From: JABWBH01 sp964526695
Lineage (GTDB): Bacteria; Planctomycetota; Phycisphaerae; UBA1845
NCBI GenBank assembly: GCA_964526695.1
Contig: CAZGJA010000099.1
Coordinates: 15,981 to 79,980 of the forward strand
Direction of reading: 5' to 3'
Length of the DNA: 64,000 nucleotides
Position numbers and translations under genes: made by a program. This document shows positions 7,735 to 16,012 of this stretch, in pieces. How positions within the stretch are numbered: position 1 is the first letter of the stretch; each line of letters begins with the position of its first letter. The notes beneath the pieces were generated by a model. That model ran no database searches, was not told where the DNA came from, and worked only from the letters and a program-made list of their open reading frames with translations.

Positions 7735-8808
7735 ATGCAACTGAAAACACTCCTCAGCGATCACACCATGCCGTCCGCCCCCGAGCTTGTACTACGTTCC
7801 AACGACGGAACGGTTCGCTGTGTTGCATGTGGACATCGCTGCCTCATCAAACCCGACCGAGCCGGTGTCTGCCGCGTGCGCTTCAACCGCGACGGCGAGC
7901 TGCGAGTCCCGGCGGGCTACGCGGCCGGCGTGCAGGTCGATCCCATCGAGAAGAAGCCCTTTTTCCACGTCCTTCCCGGCAGCGAGGCGCTGTCGTTCGG
8001 CATGTTGGGCTGCGACTACCACTGCGGCTATTGCCAGAACTGGGTGACCAGCCAGGCCCTGCGCGACGATCGCGCCGTGGCCGACTTTCGCACGACTTCG
8101 CCGCAGCGCCTCGTGGAAGCCGCCCGGCGACACGGCACGCCCGTCATGGTCAGCACGTACAACGAGCCGCTCATCACCGCCGACTGGGCCGTCGAAATCT
8201 TCAAGCTCGCGCGGGCGGAGGGCATCACCTGCGGCTTCGTCAGCAACGGCAACGCCACGCCCGAGGTTCTGGAGTTCATCCGCCCGTGGGTGGACCTGTA
8301 CAAGGTGGACCTCAAGGGCTTCGACGACCGGCGCTACCGCGAGCTGGGCGGCGTGCTGGGCAATGTGGTGGAAACCATCCGCCGCCTGCACGAGATGCGC
8401 TTCTGGGTCGAGGTCGTCACGCTGGTCGTGCCGGGCTTCAACGACTCCGATGACGAGTTGCGCGCCCTCGCTGACTTCCTCGCCGGCGTGTCGCCGGACA
8501 TCCCCTGGCATGTCACGGCCTTTCATCCAGACTACAAGATGCTGGACGCGCCACGCACGTCCGCCGACTCGCTGCTTCGGGCCTACGACATCGGCCGCCG
8601 CGCCGGTCTGCATTTCGTTTACGCCGGCAATCTGCCCGGCAGCGTGGGCAACCGCGAGGACACGGTATGCCCGACATGCGGAGCGCTCCTGATCGAACGG
8701 ATCGGCTTCACCGTGAAGTCGAACCGATTGACCGGCTCCACCCGCACCGGAAGTGCATCGGCATGCTCGGGATGCGGAGCGACGATTCCCGGCATGTGGG
8801 AAAGGTAG
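7735..8808 (+). CDS. amrS: AmmeMemoRadiSam-type radical SAM enzyme
   Basis: A 357-residue radical SAM protein. The 4Fe-4S cluster motif CxxxCxxC is seen in GCDYHCGYCQNW (about residues 97-106), preceded by an N-terminal Cys pair CVACGHRCLIKPDRAGVC and the PIEKKPFFHVLPG segment that marks the AmrS / pyruvate-formate-lyase-activase-like branch. VDLYKVDLKGFDDRRYRELGG and the FHPDYKMLD segment complete the barrel. The C-terminus has a zinc-ribbon-like pair CPTCG...CSGCG. The usual partners, the MEMO1-like and AMMECR1-like proteins, are not in the window. Its chemistry is uncharacterised. ATG 7735 is chosen; ATG 7768 is an alternative. Confidence 0.88.
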   Translation: MQLKTLLSDHTMPSAPELVLRSNDGTVRCVACGHRCLIKPDRAGVCRVRFNRDGELRVPAGYAAGVQVDPIEKKPFFHVLPGSEALSFGMLGCDYHCGYCQNWVTSQALRDDRAVADFRTTSPQRLVEAARRHGTPVMVSTYNEPLITADWAVEIFKLARAEGITCGFVSNGNATPEVLEFIRPWVDLYKVDLKGFDDRRYRELGGVLGNVVETIRRLHEMRFWVEVVTLVVPGFNDSDDELRALADFLAGVSPDIPWHVTAFHPDYKMLDAPRTSADSLLRAYDIGRRAGLHFVYAGNLPGSVGNREDTVCPTCGALLIERIGFTVKSNRLTGSTRTGSASACSGCGATIPGMWER

Positions 8809-8819
8809 GGGGGTCGCAT

Positions 8820-8857
8820 TTCCCCCCTCCCTCCCAGGGAGGGGCCGGGGGAGGGTT
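8820..8857. repeat. CCCTCCCTCCC / GGGAGGGG inverted element, copy 1
   Basis: CCCTCCCTCCCAGGGAGGGG followed by a GGGGGAGGG tail. Related copies are at 30153-30192 and 48299-48333. All three are intergenic. Confidence 0.8.
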
Positions 8858-8905
8858 CTGCACGCCCGCGTCCTCGTCGCCACGAGACCGCCGGACGCCT
8901 CGTCT

Positions 8906-8957
8906 GAGCCGCGGGCTTCAGCTCGCGCGACGCGTAGCGCGCTGAAGCCCGCGGCTC
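8906..8957. repeat. Perfect 17-bp-stem hairpin
   Basis: GAGCCGCGGGCTTCAGC (8906-8922) and its exact reverse complement (8941-8957) around an 18-base loop. No T-tract follows, so it is more likely a dispersed palindrome than a terminator. Related CTGAAGCCTGCGGCTC and CTGAAGTCCGCGGCTC half-sites occur near 17780 and 18629. Confidence 0.75.
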
Positions 8958-9033
8958 GACTTGCCCTTTCGTCCCGCTTGCGGCGAGAGTATGCGTGAAG
9001 CTCGAACGCACCGAGAGGAAATGAGGCGCAGAC

Positions 9034-10434
9034 ATGCCAGAGGGACGTGCATCTACGAGCCAAACCGAAAGCACGCAGACAAGCGTCCGCTCCGTCGCGC
9101 CCTTTGCGTGCCTGATCTTCTTTGTAGCGTTCACCGCCCGCGCGGCGTTCGCGCTCCTCTACGGCGGAAACGAGCCGGCGGCCAAGTTCGGCGGCAACAA
9201 GGAGGATCCGCAGGCCTACCTCTGGATGGCCGAGAACCTCAGCGCGCACGGATCGCTCGGGTTCCGCGGCGAACCCAGCGCCCGTCGCGCGCCGGCGTAT
9301 CCGATCATGCTGGCCGGGATCCGCAGGATGGTCGGCGGCAACCTTCTGGCCGTCCGCATCGCGCAGGGCACCCTCGACGCGCTCACGGCGGTGATCGTAT
9401 TCGCCACGGTGCTGAGCTTCGGCTCGCGCCGCGCGGCGCTCATCAGCGGGCTGCTCTACGCCCTGTATCCGATCTACATCTTCAACGCCTCCGAGCTCAT
9501 GACCGAAGTGCTCGTGCTGTTCTTCACGGGACTGGCGACCTGGGCTGTGTCGCGCTCGCTGCCGGGAGGATCGACGATTGCCGCGGCGCTCGCCGGGATC
9601 GCATGCGGGCTGCTCGCGCTGACGCGGGAGAACAACCTGCTGATCGTACCGCTTTGGATGGGCGTGCTGCTGTGGGAGGGCTACCGCGACGGTCCGCGCG
9701 CCGGTTCGCACGACGGTGGGCGTAGCGGTTCGCAGGACGGTCGGAGCAGTGGTTGGCGCAGCGCCGTTCGACGGCCCGCCGTGCTGCTCGCCGCAGCGCT
9801 GCTGACCTACGCCCCGTGGGTGGTTCGCAACAGTCTGCTCTTTCACGCTCTCGTCCCCACCGGCACCAGCGGCGGCGAAAACCTGCTGCGCAGCACGGGC
9901 ACGGCGCGCGAGGGGGACGCCTTCGACTGGCCCCGCTGCCTCGAAGATCACGGGCTGCTGAACTACTGGGCGTACCACGACCCCGCCAACCGGGGCGGAA
10001 CTTTTCCCGACGAGTTGGCCAGCGACCGCGCCGCGCGGGCGCTCGCCTGGACGTGGATTCGAGAAAACCCGACGCGCTTCGTTTCATACGGCGTCGAGAA
10101 GCTCCTGCGCATCTTCACGCAGACCGACCCGGTCCGGCCGGCGGCACGCGGCGGGCTGCTGCGCGACGTGCTCACCTGGTCGTACCGCGCCGTGGCCGTG
10201 CTGGGGCTGGTCGGCGCCGCGCTGTTGATCCGAGCCGGTCGCCGCGACGTCGTCGCGCTCCTCGCGGCGCTGACCGTGACCTGCGGCGTCGTCCTGTTTC
10301 TCTTCTGCGCCTGGAAGCGCTACCGCTACGTGGCGTTCGACTTTGCATGCGTTCTGACCGCGGGCGCCGCTGTGGAGCGGATGCTGTGGGGTCGAGTCAA
10401 CTTGCGGCCTCCGGGCACGCACAAAGCGGGTTGA
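9034..10434 (+). CDS. GT-C (ArnT/PMT-like) glycosyltransferase
   Basis: A 466-residue polytopic membrane protein. After the first membrane segment there is the loop with acidic residues and the EDPQAYLWMAENLSAHG pattern, then RRAPAYPIMLAGI, as in lipid-linked-sugar-dependent GT-C enzymes. About nine membrane helices follow, ending with FCAWKRYRYVAFDFACVLTA, the usual KxRY motif of this group. Residues about 216-246 form a hydrophilic insertion of Asp-Gly-Arg-Ser units (DGPRAGSHDGGRSGSQDGRS) encoded by a CGGTTCGCACGACGG-like repeat. It is followed 71 bases later by thrS. Acceptor and sugar are unknown. Confidence 0.8.
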   Translation: MPEGRASTSQTESTQTSVRSVAPFACLIFFVAFTARAAFALLYGGNEPAAKFGGNKEDPQAYLWMAENLSAHGSLGFRGEPSARRAPAYPIMLAGIRRMVGGNLLAVRIAQGTLDALTAVIVFATVLSFGSRRAALISGLLYALYPIYIFNASELMTEVLVLFFTGLATWAVSRSLPGGSTIAAALAGIACGLLALTRENNLLIVPLWMGVLLWEGYRDGPRAGSHDGGRSGSQDGRSSGWRSAVRRPAVLLAAALLTYAPWVVRNSLLFHALVPTGTSGGENLLRSTGTAREGDAFDWPRCLEDHGLLNYWAYHDPANRGGTFPDELASDRAARALAWTWIRENPTRFVSYGVEKLLRIFTQTDPVRPAARGGLLRDVLTWSYRAVAVLGLVGAALLIRAGRRDVVALLAALTVTCGVVLFLFCAWKRYRYVAFDFACVLTAGAAVERMLWGRVNLRPPGTHKAG

Positions 10435-10505
10435 ACCGCGAGCCTGCCAGCCAGACATCCGGCAGTTTCTTGGCCGCGGACTTGGGGGCCGATATATTCC
10501 GGGCC

Positions 10506-12707
10506 ATGAGTTCTTCCTTGAAAGTCACCTTGCCCGACGGGACCGTCTTGGACCTCCCGCCTGGCGCCACCACGCTGGACGTGGCCTCGAGGATCGGGGC
10601 GGGGCTGGCGCGCGCCGCTGTCGCCGGAAGAGTCACCTGCGACGGGCACTCGGAAGTCATCGACCTTGCCCGCCCGCTGCCCGGCGACTGCTCGATCAAG
10701 ATCCTCACCAAGTCCGACGACGACCCCGACTCCCTCTTCATCCTCCGCCACAGCACCGCCCATGTCATGGCCGAGGCCGTCTGCAAGCTCTTCCCCGAGA
10801 CCAAGCTCGTGTACGGCCCGCCGCTGGAGGACGGGTTCTACTACGACATCGACCTGCCGCGCTCGATCACGCCGGAGGACTTCGCCAATATCGAGGCGGA
10901 GATGACCCGCATCGTCAAGGAGGATCGCAAGTTCACCCGCGTCGAGATGACGCGCGCAGACGGCATGGCCAAGCTCGCCGCCGAGCATAACCGCTACAAA
11001 ATCGACAACGCCGAGCGGGCCGAGGGCGACACGCTCAGCTTCTACGTCACCGGCGATCGCGTCGGGCAGGACTTCGAGGATCTCTGCCGCGGCCCGCACG
11101 TCCCGTCCACCGGCGTCATCGGCGCCTTCAAGGTGCGGCAGGTCAGCGGCTCGCATTACCGCGGCGACGTGAACGATCAGCGCCTCCAGCGCGTGTACGG
11201 CACCGCCTTCTTCAAGAAGCAGGCCCTCGCCGCGCATCTGGAGCAGCTCGAACAGGCCAAAGCCCGCGACCACCGCGTCATCGGCCAGGAACTCGGCCTG
11301 TTCACCATCGACCCGCTCGTGGGCAGCGGGCTGATCCTGTGGAAGCCGAAAGGGGCCACGATCCGCCTCCTGCTGGAGGAGCACCTGCGCGGCAAGCTCC
11401 GCGAGCAGGGCTACGAGCCGGTCTTCACGCCCCACGTCGGTCGCCTCGAGCTGTACCGCACCAGCGGCCACTTCCCCTACTACCGCGATTCCCAGTTTCC
11501 GCCGCTTTACGAGACCGAGACCGCGCGGCTGCTGAACGAGTTGTGGATCGCGCTGTACGAAGCGGACAAGGCCGGCGCGTCGGACCCGCTCGCCGGCAAG
11601 GTCGCCACGCTGCTCGATGAGCTGAAGATCGCCGATCCGCCGAAGCACGCCGAGCTGGTCGCGGACCCCGCAAAGCCCGACGCCCGCCGGCTCTGCCGCG
11701 GCGCCGGACACGCCGCCCAGAACCTCCAGCTAGTCCGCGACCACCTGCAGCAGTCCGACGGCTTCCTGCTGAAGCCGATGAACTGCCCGCACCACGTCCG
11801 CATCTACGCCAGCGAGCCGCGAAGCTACAAGGACCTCCCCATCCGCCTTGCGGAGTTCGGCACCGTCTATCGCTACGAGCAGTCCGGCGAGCTGTCCGGC
11901 CTGACCCGCGTCCGCGGCTTTACGCAGGACGACGCCCACCTGTTCTGCACGCCGGAGCAGTTGCCGCACGAGCTGGACGCCTGCCTGAGCCTCACCCGCT
12001 ACGTCCTCGACATGCTCGGGCTGGGCCAGTACCGCGTCCGAATCGGCCTGCACGACCCGGACGACCCCAAGTTCATCCACAACCCGGAGGGCTGGCGCCG
12101 GGCGGAGGAGGCCATCCGCGCGGCGGCGGCCACCAGCGGCATGGCCGCCACGGAGGAGGTCGGCGAGGCCGCCTTTTACGGCCCCAAAATCGACTTCGTG
12201 GTCAAGGATTGCATCGGACGCCAGTGGCAGCTTGGCACCGTGCAGGTTGACTACAACCTGCCGGAACGCTTCAATTTGACCTACGTGGGGCCGGACAACC
12301 GCCCCCACCGCCCGGTCATGATCCACCGCGCGCCGTTCGGCAGCATGGAGCGGTTCGTGGGCATCCTGATCGAGCACTTCGCGGGCGCGTTTCCGCTGTG
12401 GCTCTCGCCGGTGCAGATGGCCGTCGTGACCGTCAGCGAAAAGAGCGACGCGTACGCCCGCGAGGTTCATGAGAAGCTGCGGGCGGCCGGGTTCCGCGTC
12501 GAGCTGGACCTGTCCAGCGAGAAGATCGGACCGAAGAAGCATCGCCATCGCCAGGCCAAGGTGAATTACATCCTCGTCGTTGGGGAGAGCGAGGCGGCCA
12601 AGGGCGAGGTGAACGTCAACGACCGCGACGGCAAGACGCTCGGCAACCGCCCGCTTGAGGCGTTTATCGTCGAGTGCCGAAGAGAGTCGGATGGAAGGAA
12701 GGTCTGA
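10506..12707 (+). CDS. thrS: Threonine--tRNA ligase
   Basis: A 733-residue class II aminoacyl-tRNA synthetase charging tRNA-Thr. TGS domain at residues 1-68; the editing domain begins with RHSTAHVMAEAV (81-92); catalytic core with motif 1 around EEHLRGKLREQGYEPVFTPH, the zinc Cys in LKPMNCPHH (Cys427), motif 2 YRYEQSGELSGLTRVRGFTQ, and motif 3 IHRAPFGSMERFVGIL; then the anticodon-binding domain. Compared with E. coli ThrRS (642 residues) there is an extra segment of about 80 residues (about 335-413), between DSQFPPLYE and GFLLKPMNCPHH, where most ThrRS have a short loop. The start ATG 10506 gives the expected TGS N-terminus. Confidence 0.95.
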   Translation: MSSSLKVTLPDGTVLDLPPGATTLDVASRIGAGLARAAVAGRVTCDGHSEVIDLARPLPGDCSIKILTKSDDDPDSLFILRHSTAHVMAEAVCKLFPETKLVYGPPLEDGFYYDIDLPRSITPEDFANIEAEMTRIVKEDRKFTRVEMTRADGMAKLAAEHNRYKIDNAERAEGDTLSFYVTGDRVGQDFEDLCRGPHVPSTGVIGAFKVRQVSGSHYRGDVNDQRLQRVYGTAFFKKQALAAHLEQLEQAKARDHRVIGQELGLFTIDPLVGSGLILWKPKGATIRLLLEEHLRGKLREQGYEPVFTPHVGRLELYRTSGHFPYYRDSQFPPLYETETARLLNELWIALYEADKAGASDPLAGKVATLLDELKIADPPKHAELVADPAKPDARRLCRGAGHAAQNLQLVRDHLQQSDGFLLKPMNCPHHVRIYASEPRSYKDLPIRLAEFGTVYRYEQSGELSGLTRVRGFTQDDAHLFCTPEQLPHELDACLSLTRYVLDMLGLGQYRVRIGLHDPDDPKFIHNPEGWRRAEEAIRAAAATSGMAATEEVGEAAFYGPKIDFVVKDCIGRQWQLGTVQVDYNLPERFNLTYVGPDNRPHRPVMIHRAPFGSMERFVGILIEHFAGAFPLWLSPVQMAVVTVSEKSDAYAREVHEKLRAAGFRVELDLSSEKIGPKKHRHRQAKVNYILVVGESEAAKGEVNVNDRDGKTLGNRPLEAFIVECRRESDGRKV

Positions 12708-12716
12708 AGGCAGAAT

Positions 12717-12785
12717 GGCGAATGCTGAATGCTGAATGCTGAATGTTGAATGGTGAATGCTGAATGGCGAAAGGCGAATGCTGAA
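12717..12785. repeat. GAATGCT tandem array
   Basis: About nine imperfect 7-9 base units of the GAATGCT / GAATGGTGAATG type. A reverse-complement counterpart lies at 12982-13014 (GGCATTCGGCATTCAGCATT), so the two could pair. Confidence 0.8.
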
Positions 12786-12845
12786 TGGTGGTTGTCCAGT
12801 TCGGAAGGCCCAATGTCGTAGAGGTTGATCCGGGACCGGGTGTGG

Positions 12846-12891
12846 CACCGGTTTCCAACCGGTGGCTGTAGCACAGGTTTCCAACCTGTGC
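12846..12891. repeat. Two palindromes related to family R2
   Basis: CACCGGTTTCCAACCGGTG and GCACAGGTTTCCAACCTGTGC share the GGTTTCCAACC core. They resemble the GACCGGCT-TTCC-AGCCGGTC palindromes elsewhere in the window. Confidence 0.7.
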
Positions 12892-13091
12892 CGGTTATGG
12901 AACAGGCTCGGTCAGCGGGGAATGACGAACATCGAATGGTCAACGAGGCCGGAGACATTGGCAGGTGACCTGGGAGTGCCTTTCGGCATTCGGCATTCAG
13001 CATTCCGCATTGGCCTTGTTGCCTTGCGGTTCATGAAAGTTCAGCGCATCGCCGCTCCATCGTGAAGCGGCTCGCGCGGGGGTGGAAGTTC

Positions 13092-13097
13092 AAGGAG
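13092..13097 (+). promoter_or_regulatory. infC ribosome-binding site (decides the start)
   Basis: AAGGAG lies 7 bases before the ATC codon at 13105. No ATG, GTG or TTG occurs in frame between the upstream stop (TGA 13063) and ATG 13189, so this site points to a rare AUC start. Confidence 0.7.
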
Positions 13098-13104
13098 TTG
13101 GATC

Positions 13105-13620
13105 ATCGTTAAGTCGCTTCGTCTGAATGAGCAGATACGCATTTCTCCTGTTCGCGTCATCGACCAGGAAAACCAGCAGCTTGGGGTCATGCCGACGTCC
13201 GAGGCTCTGAACATGGCGCGCACGGCCGGAATGGACCTGGTGGAGGTCTCCCCCCAGGAAAGCCCCCCCGTCTGCCGCATCATGGACTACGGCAAGTTCA
13301 AGTACACCCAGAAGAAAAAGCAGAAGCAGTCCCACGCCGTCAGGGTGGACCTCAAGGAGGTGCGCCTCCGCCCCAAGACCGACGACAACGACCGCATGAT
13401 CAAGGTCAACCACGCCCTCGAGTTCCTCGACAAGGGGCACAAGGTCCAGTTCACCATGCTCTTCAAGGGCCGCGAGCGCTTCAACATGGAATTCGCCATG
13501 TCGAAATTCCGCGAAATCATCGCGGCCATCGGCGAAAAAGGAAAAGTCATCCGCGCTCCGCTGTCCGAGGGCAAGCGCATGACCATGATCATCGTCCCCG
13601 CCAAGCACACCGGACCGTAA
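13105..13620 (+). CDS. infC: Translation initiation factor IF-3, AUC start
   Basis: A 171-residue IF-3, which binds the 30S subunit and checks the start codon. N-terminal domain: SLRLNEQIRISPVRVIDQEN then QQLGVMPTSEALNMA; linker: GKFKYTQKKKQKQ; C-terminal domain ending in RMTMIIVPAKH. The conserved N-terminal segment (about 28 residues) lies upstream of the first in-frame ATG (13189) and can only be translated from ATC 13105 (7 bases after AAGGAG) or the adjacent ATC 13102. Starting infC at a discriminated codon (AUU in E. coli) is the known basis of IF-3 autoregulation, so the same control is inferred here. rpmI and rplT, often downstream of infC, do not follow. Confidence 0.9.
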   Translation: MVKSLRLNEQIRISPVRVIDQENQQLGVMPTSEALNMARTAGMDLVEVSPQESPPVCRIMDYGKFKYTQKKKQKQSHAVRVDLKEVRLRPKTDDNDRMIKVNHALEFLDKGHKVQFTMLFKGRERFNMEFAMSKFREIIAAIGEKGKVIRAPLSEGKRMTMIIVPAKHTGP

Positions 13621-13779
13621 TATCCAAGCGTTGGTTCGCTGGGCACGGCGCCACGCAGCGCGTCACAGATCGGCACAGCTCGGCGCAGCGCGGACACATC
13701 CACGACCGGAGAGCGCTCGGCTCTGCCCTGCCCTCTCACGGATCGGGAATCTAAGGGCGAATCTACGCACAGCGCGCGG

Positions 13780-15702
13780 TCATGGCGCGGGGGGCGGCTT
13801 CACCTGCGGCAGCGTGATGGTCTGCTGAGCGTCGCCGAAGCGCGGCGAGCTGAGCGTGACGGCGACCAGGTCGCCGGATTGGCCCAACACAAGCCATCGG
13901 AGCTTCTCGCGGCCGCCGCTGCCGGGGATCGACCAGAAGCGGTTGAGGCGCTCGCCGCCGAGGATGCGTTCCAGAGGCAGTTCCAAGGTGACGAGAATGG
14001 GGCGGACGCGGCGGGTCTGCGCGCCCATCGCCGTGGCGGTGGGGAAGTAGCCCTCGTTCATCACGGCCGACTCGATCTCAAACACGTGGGCGGAGAGAGC
14101 CTTGACTTTCGGCTCCTCGAGCACGGGTCTTGGGAATCGGCCCAGGAGTTCGACGAGGAACTCGGTCTGCTTGCCGGCCACGGCATCGAGCTGATCCGGC
14201 GGTGGCGTGGTCTGGAAGAAGGGAATGAAGCCGCCGATCTCGACCGGGCCAAGCTGCGGATGATCGAAGGGTATCCACGGCATGAAGCCCTGCCCCTGCC
14301 GCTGCGTGTCGCTGTACGCCAGCCAGGCGACGGCTTCCTTGTCAGCAGGCTCGGGCTTCTCGGCGGGTTTTTCAGCGGGCTTGGCGGGTGGTTCGGTCGA
14401 GTTTGCGGGTGGGTCGTTTGAGTTGGCGGACTTCTCCGCAGGCTTGGCAGTTTGGTCAGCCGGCTTGGCATGTGGGTCGGTCGGCGCGGCTGCGGGCGGG
14501 GGGGGGGCTTCGGCCGGTGGAGAGTCTGTCGGGGCAGGATGCTCGGCTTCCTTCGCAGGCGGCGGCTCCGCGGGTTTCTGGGATTCAGGCGGCGCGGCGG
14601 CTTTGGACTCCTCGGGTCGAGTCCACACGCGGCAGGCGAACGTGGGCACGCCGAACTGCGCATACGCCCACCCGTGCAGCGCGCCGGCCTCCTCTTCCTT
14701 GACCAGCTCCTTGACGCCGGTGATGTCCTTGTACCGCTTGCTGATCTGCTCATAGATCGCGGCGTCGTCCTTGTGCAGGCTGACGGGGGCGCGCTGCGTC
14801 ACGTCCATCTTGCCGGCCTCGGGGAGCTTGACGATGTTGTCGTACCGGCCATAGACGACGGCGACGGCGATGTTGGGATGGGCGAGGAAGAAGTCGATGA
14901 GGGCCTTGGACTCCGGCTCGCTGATGGCGTGGGGTCCGGCAGTCGGGTCATGGTCGGCGTAGCCGTGCGGAAAGTTGCGGTTCAGATCCACGCCGCCCAA
15001 GCCGTCTTCGTTGTACTCGCCATCGCCGTCATCATCGACGCCCTCGATGTACGTCTTGTAGATCGGCTTCTCGCCCTTCGCGCGGTCCGGCTCCTTCAGC
15101 AGCCTCGGCTCGGCGGGATCCGGCAGATGCGTCGCCTCCGGGTCGAGCTTGCGCATCAGCGAGATCTTGCCGTCGCAGTTGACGTCGTCAGGTCCGTCCT
15201 CATCGGTGCGGCCGTCGCGGTCGTCGTCGATGGGTCGAAGCGTTGTCCGCTGCGCGAGTTTGACAGGGGCGAAGAAGGAGGCGCAGGCGTCGGGGTTGGC
15301 GCGCGGGATCAGGTAAATCGTCTGACGATCGAGCAGGTCGCCTTTGGAGGCCGACGGCTGCGGGGCGTTCAACACCGATTCGACAGCGCGGATGGCGACG
15401 TCGGTGGTGCAGAAGGTGTCGCCGTCGAGTCCGGCGATGAGCGCGAGCGCGGGGCGATGATCGACGTCCTGTCCGCGCCCGACGCGCAGCACCCATAGCT
15501 CGCGCCCGCCGCGGCTGGATCCCAAGGTGGACAGCGCGCAGTCCTGCGGGTGCCGGGCGACCATCTCGTTGAGCCGACGGCTGAGTCGCGCGTCATCCAG
15601 ATACGCGGACTCGACCGCCGCGGGCGTCGCGGATTCCTGAATGGACGGAAAGCCCGGCGCGTGGAGTCCGACCGCAAGAAGGAGAATGTTGAGTCCCATC
15701 AT
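13780..15702 (-). CDS. M14 carboxypeptidase-like protein, apparently inactive
   Basis: A 640-residue secreted protein with a short signal peptide and an M14-like fold. Recognisable parts: SSRGGRELWVLRVG (62-75), LIPRANPDAC (131-140), Ca-site-like loops DDDRDGRTDEDGPDD and DDDGDGEYNEDG, the substrate-site DLNRNF (239-244), and SEPESKALIDFF. The first zinc pair, expected as HxxE after the IAG strand, reads DGDT (93-96); the third ligand region reads VVYGRYDN (Tyr284); and the segment that usually carries the catalytic Glu reads FACRVWTRPEE. A Pro/Ala-rich linker occupies 366-455 and includes a G10 tract (14498-14507). I infer a catalytically dead, perhaps binding, homologue. A start at 15699 is equally possible. 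Confidence 0.75.
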   Translation of the reverse strand: MMGLNILLLAVGLHAPGFPSIQESATPAAVESAYLDDARLSRRLNEMVARHPQDCALSTLGSSRGGRELWVLRVGRGQDVDHRPALALIAGLDGDTFCTTDVAIRAVESVLNAPQPSASKGDLLDRQTIYLIPRANPDACASFFAPVKLAQRTTLRPIDDDRDGRTDEDGPDDVNCDGKISLMRKLDPEATHLPDPAEPRLLKEPDRAKGEKPIYKTYIEGVDDDGDGEYNEDGLGGVDLNRNFPHGYADHDPTAGPHAISEPESKALIDFFLAHPNIAVAVVYGRYDNIVKLPEAGKMDVTQRAPVSLHKDDAAIYEQISKRYKDITGVKELVKEEEAGALHGWAYAQFGVPTFACRVWTRPEESKAAAPPESQKPAEPPPAKEAEHPAPTDSPPAEAPPPPAAAPTDPHAKPADQTAKPAEKSANSNDPPANSTEPPAKPAEKPAEKPEPADKEAVAWLAYSDTQRQGQGFMPWIPFDHPQLGPVEIGGFIPFFQTTPPPDQLDAVAGKQTEFLVELLGRFPRPVLEEPKVKALSAHVFEIESAVMNEGYFPTATAMGAQTRRVRPILVTLELPLERILGGERLNRFWSIPGSGGREKLRWLVLGQSGDLVAVTLSSPRFGDAQQTITLPQVKPPPAP

Positions 15703-15875
15703 GCGGACGGATTAACGGGAAAACGCACCGATGACAAGCGCGATCGGGCGCGAAAGCCGACGCGGGGCAGGGTATTCGCGTTGCGAGAATGGCCGACCGC
15801 GAGATTTGCGGCGCTCAGCAACGGGAGACTCGTGCTGCGACCGGATGCGCGTTGATTACCCGCGCGCCACGGCGT

Positions 15876-15895
15876 GTTCCCGCCTGCGCGGGAAT
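15876..15895. repeat. dRS3-like element, copy 1
   Basis: GTTCCC-GCCTGCGC-GGGAAT, one mismatch from ATTCCC-N8-GGGAAT, followed by GACGG. Directly abuts an R1 half-palindrome. Confidence 0.7.
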
Positions 15896-15898
15896 GAC

Positions 15899-15922
15899 GG
15901 GGTACGCCAGACCGTGCCACCC
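15899..15922. repeat. R1 palindrome, half copy
   Basis: GGTACGCCAGACCGTGCCACCC: only the right arm of the 28-bp palindrome with its GCCACCC flank. Confidence 0.7.
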
Positions 15923-15942
15923 GCTCGATTCAGGGGTCTTGG

Positions 15943-15996
15943 ATTTCGACGTTTCGGCTTTTTGGCGTTTTGGCGTTTTGGCGTTTCGACGTTTCA
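15943..15996. repeat. GGCGTTTT tandem run (family R3)
   Basis: Imperfect units of TTTGGCGTTTTGGCGTTT with CGACGTTTC ends. The reverse complement (AAAACGCCAAAACGCCGAAA) is at 28000-28035, and a TTTCGGCGTTTCGGCGTTT run lies inside valS (54583-54620). Confidence 0.8.
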
Positions 15997-16012
15997 TCCC
16001 GCCGCGGCGAGG

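Larger units (their letters stand above)
12708..13104. other. Repeat-rich thrS-infC spacer
   Basis: Holds a tandem GAATGCTGAATG array (12717-12785), two palindromes CACCGGTTTCCAACCGGTG (12846-12864) and GCACAGGTTTCCAACCTGTGC (12871-12891), and a run of GGCATTC / AGCATTC units in opposite orientation (12982-13014). The last bases are the infC ribosome-binding site. No gene is seen. Confidence 0.7.
15703..16012. other. Intergenic region with three repeat families
   Basis: Contains an ATTCCC-type element (15876-15895), an R1 half-palindrome (15899-15922) and a GGCGTTTTGGCGTTT tandem run (15943-15996). No gene is seen. Confidence 0.65.

Noticed and set aside
7792..9978. 728-residue minus-strand frame
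   Set aside because: It runs antisense across two well-supported genes and their spacer; no domain or plausible start.
13189..13620. infC starting at ATG 13189
   Set aside because: It would remove the conserved N-terminal 28 residues that are encoded just upstream without a stop.
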